From Sporanaerobium hydrogeniformans (GTDB lineage Bacteria > Bacillota > Clostridia > Lachnospirales > Cellulosilyticaceae), in NCBI RefSeq assembly GCF_002735925.1, contig NZ_PEDL01000001.1:1-64000 (forward strand): a stretch of 64,000 nt of DNA. The letters run 5' to 3'. Both the position numbers and the translations under genes were made by a program. Of the stretch, positions 62,101 through 64,000 are shown piece by piece. The notes beneath the pieces were generated by a model, which saw nothing but the letters and a program-made list of their open reading frames with translations, did not search any database and was not told the DNA's origin. How positions within the stretch are numbered: position 1 is the first letter of the stretch; every line of letters starts with the position of its first letter.

Positions 62101-64000
62101 TGAGTAATAGTTACAGGAAGAAACGTTATAATGGCTATAGGCCGCATAAACCGTACAAGAAAAAACGGTCATGGAGTACGCTGTGGCTCATTGTTCTTTT
62201 ATTTGGGACATGGTATATGTTATTTGGTAAGGAAATACTCGTACCCCTAACAGAAGTGGCTGTAGGATCAAATAGAGAGGAAAAGGAAAAAGTACAACAG
62301 CAAACAGAAGGAAAAGCTTATAACGTACTTTGTACACAGGCTAATGTGGCAAAAATATTAGTACATACCCTTTCAAAAAATCAAAGTATTTATTTAAATA
62401 GTGAAGACCAAGGTATTTGGTACAATAAGTATTATGAAGCCCTTGAAAAGGAATGGGGTTTTACCTATTTAAAAAAAGAAAATGCTTCAGAAGGGATGAC
62501 CTATTTACAAATAGCAGAGCTTTTTAATGAAATATTAGGAGAAGGCTATGATGTAGGTGTAAGTGCTAGTGATAAGAATTTAAATCGAATGATTAACCTT
62601 AATGAATTTATTACCAGCTATACCAAAGCTTTAGAACACACGGGGAAAGGTATATTACTTCAAGAAAAAGATTTGGTACTTATTGCAACACCTGCTACTT
62701 ATGAAAAGCTTAAGGCATGGCAAGTGATGACAGATCAAGGAGAGTATGGTTTTGAAGGGCTTATTTTAGATTCACTTTGTGGGCAAACGGTAAGGGTTTT
62801 GGTAAAGGATAATGAAATATTAGCTGTTACACGTATCTTAAGTGAAGAAAGCATTATCAAGGAATGTTATATTTTAAAGGTTAATCAAAAAACAGCTGAT
62901 ATACAAATTGGAGATGTGAAGTTAACATATCCTAATGAAGTATTGATGAATAAGGATGAGGGAACAATCGGCACGATTACCTTAAAAAAGAACACTATTA
63001 CAGGCTTTGAAATCCAAAATCAAAAAGCTACCGATACATTGATTCGTGTAACAACAGATTATATTGAGCTAGAAAAAGGAGGTCGTTTTCCTTATAACTA
63101 TGTTATGGTCTATGATCGAACAGTTGAGGGAGGGTTTTCATCTTTAGGTGCTTTGCCTTGTGGTGTTGAGGTAGAATATACGATGAAGGATCAAGCTATT
63201 ACTAGCATGCAAGTTATAAAGAAGCCAAATAGTAGCCAAATAAGGGTACTATTAAATAGTGGTCAAGAGGGAAATTACCTCCATGAAGATATTCAGCTTA
63301 CCAGTACCCAGGATTACGAGCTACATTACAATGGGAAGACACTCACCTTTCCTAAAAACAATAAATGGAATGCTAAAAATTTTAACTGGCAAGGGAATGA
63401 AACAAGAGTACAATTTATACCTACTACGGATTCTCATTTACAAGTTCTTTCAATGACTAGGAAAGAGATAAATCCTCACTATAAAGGAGCTTTAGAAATT
63501 ATTAAAGAAGGCGATGGCTTTTATCTCATTAATGAGTTAGATATGGAAGATTATGTAGCAGGTGTTATCCCAAGTGAAATGCCAGCTAGTTATGGAGAAG
63601 AAGCAGCTAAGGTACAGGCTATAGCAGCTAGGACCTATGCATTGTCTGCTCAAATGGGTAGCAAATATGTAGCTTATGGGGCACAAATTGATGACACAGT
63701 CTCTTCTCAAGTATATATGCAAGTTATGCCAGATGCATCAGCTTATGAGGCAGCTAAGGCTACGAAGGGGCAAGCACTTTACTTTAATGATAAAATTATT
63801 AGTAGTAAATTTTTTGCAACCTCCTGTGGCTATACTGCTAACTTCGGAGAAGTATGGGCTAATGGTGAAACCTTCCCTACGAACACACCTGTTTATCTGG
63901 TATCGCGCCAGCAATATGTAGGGGATAAACTTATTAGTGATATGAGTAGTGAAAAGGAAGCCTATAAATTTTATACCCTTAAGCCTTCTGAAGTGAATGC
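62101..64000 (+). CDS. SpoIID/LytB-domain protein (3' partial)
   Basis: At least 633 residues, cut by the window end. A basic N-terminus (YRKKRYNGYRPHKPYKKKRS) precedes one transmembrane helix (LWLIVLLFGTWYMLFGK, about residues 27-45), so most of the protein is outside. Residues 70-440 are unknown. From about 470 there is a SpoIID domain: GFYLINELDMEDYVAGVIPS, EMPASYGEEAAKVQAIAART and KFFATSCGYTANFGEVW; Glu in PSEMP is the catalytic residue of SpoIID lytic transglycosylases. It probably cuts peptidoglycan during sporulation or growth. Ribosome binding site AAAAAGGGGG. Unusual in its long N-terminal extension. Confidence 0.9.

Noticed and set aside
1-64000. CRISPR arrays, insertion sequences and rRNA genes
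   Set aside because: No regularly spaced repeats, transposase genes or rRNA sequence were seen in either strand.

Overview
The window comes from an AT-rich, Gram-positive, endospore-forming anaerobe of the Clostridia. Evidence: sigH, a SpoIID-domain protein, class III fructose-1,6-bisphosphatase, a bacterial V-type ATP synthase operon, a Bacillota-type 6S RNA, AGGAGG-type ribosome binding sites, and frequent GTG/TTG starts in the phage part. Family-level placement (a Lachnospirales / Cellulosilyticum-like genome) is my inference; no marker here decides it.

Region 1 (1 to about 17.9 kb) is the late half of a siphovirus-type (HK97-fold) prophage, all on the + strand. In order: end of an unknown gene, ASCH protein, ArpU/RinA-like late regulator, structured intergenic RNA, HNH endonuclease, probable cos region, terS, terL, portal, prohead protease, capsid with fused scaffold, connectors, tail terminator, major tail protein, two overlapping tail chaperone frames joined by a probable -1 frameshift, tape measure, Dit, Tal with a C-terminal S74-like chaperone, tail fibre, small tail/lysis genes, holins, M15 endolysin, terminator. 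The integrase and early genes lie outside the left edge.

Region 2 (17.9 to about 22.0 kb) is cargo at the phage right end. A two-gene unit encodes a phosphoribosyltransferase-domain protein and a DprA-like protein. It resembles the ShosTA toxin-antitoxin / anti-phage system and has its own promoter overlapped by a perfect palindrome. It is followed by an exported ComEC-like metallo-beta-lactamase protein with its own promoter and terminators. The phage/chromosome junction is probably between 21.7 and 22.0 kb.

Region 3 (22.0 to 52.2 kb) is chromosomal: Na/Pi symporter, chemoreceptor, a four-tRNA operon (Asn-Trp-Asp-Val), YjfB-like protein, ispF, fbp, MATE exporter, luxS, trpS, YitT, PHP phosphatase, YerC, pcrA, PsiE-like protein, a NAD-dependent DNA ligase, a YdjI/YdjG/YdjH-like membrane-stress operon, mntP under a yybP-ykoY (Mn2+) riboswitch, proA, sigH, a tandem pair of paralogous Cys-rich mini-proteins, thrC, a SEC-C protein and a small membrane protein.

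Region 4 (52.5 to 64.0 kb) is a complete nine-gene V-type ATP synthase operon (G/H-C-I-K-F-E-A-B-D), then 6S RNA (ssrS), an HD-domain protein and a SpoIID/LytB-domain protein cut by the window end.
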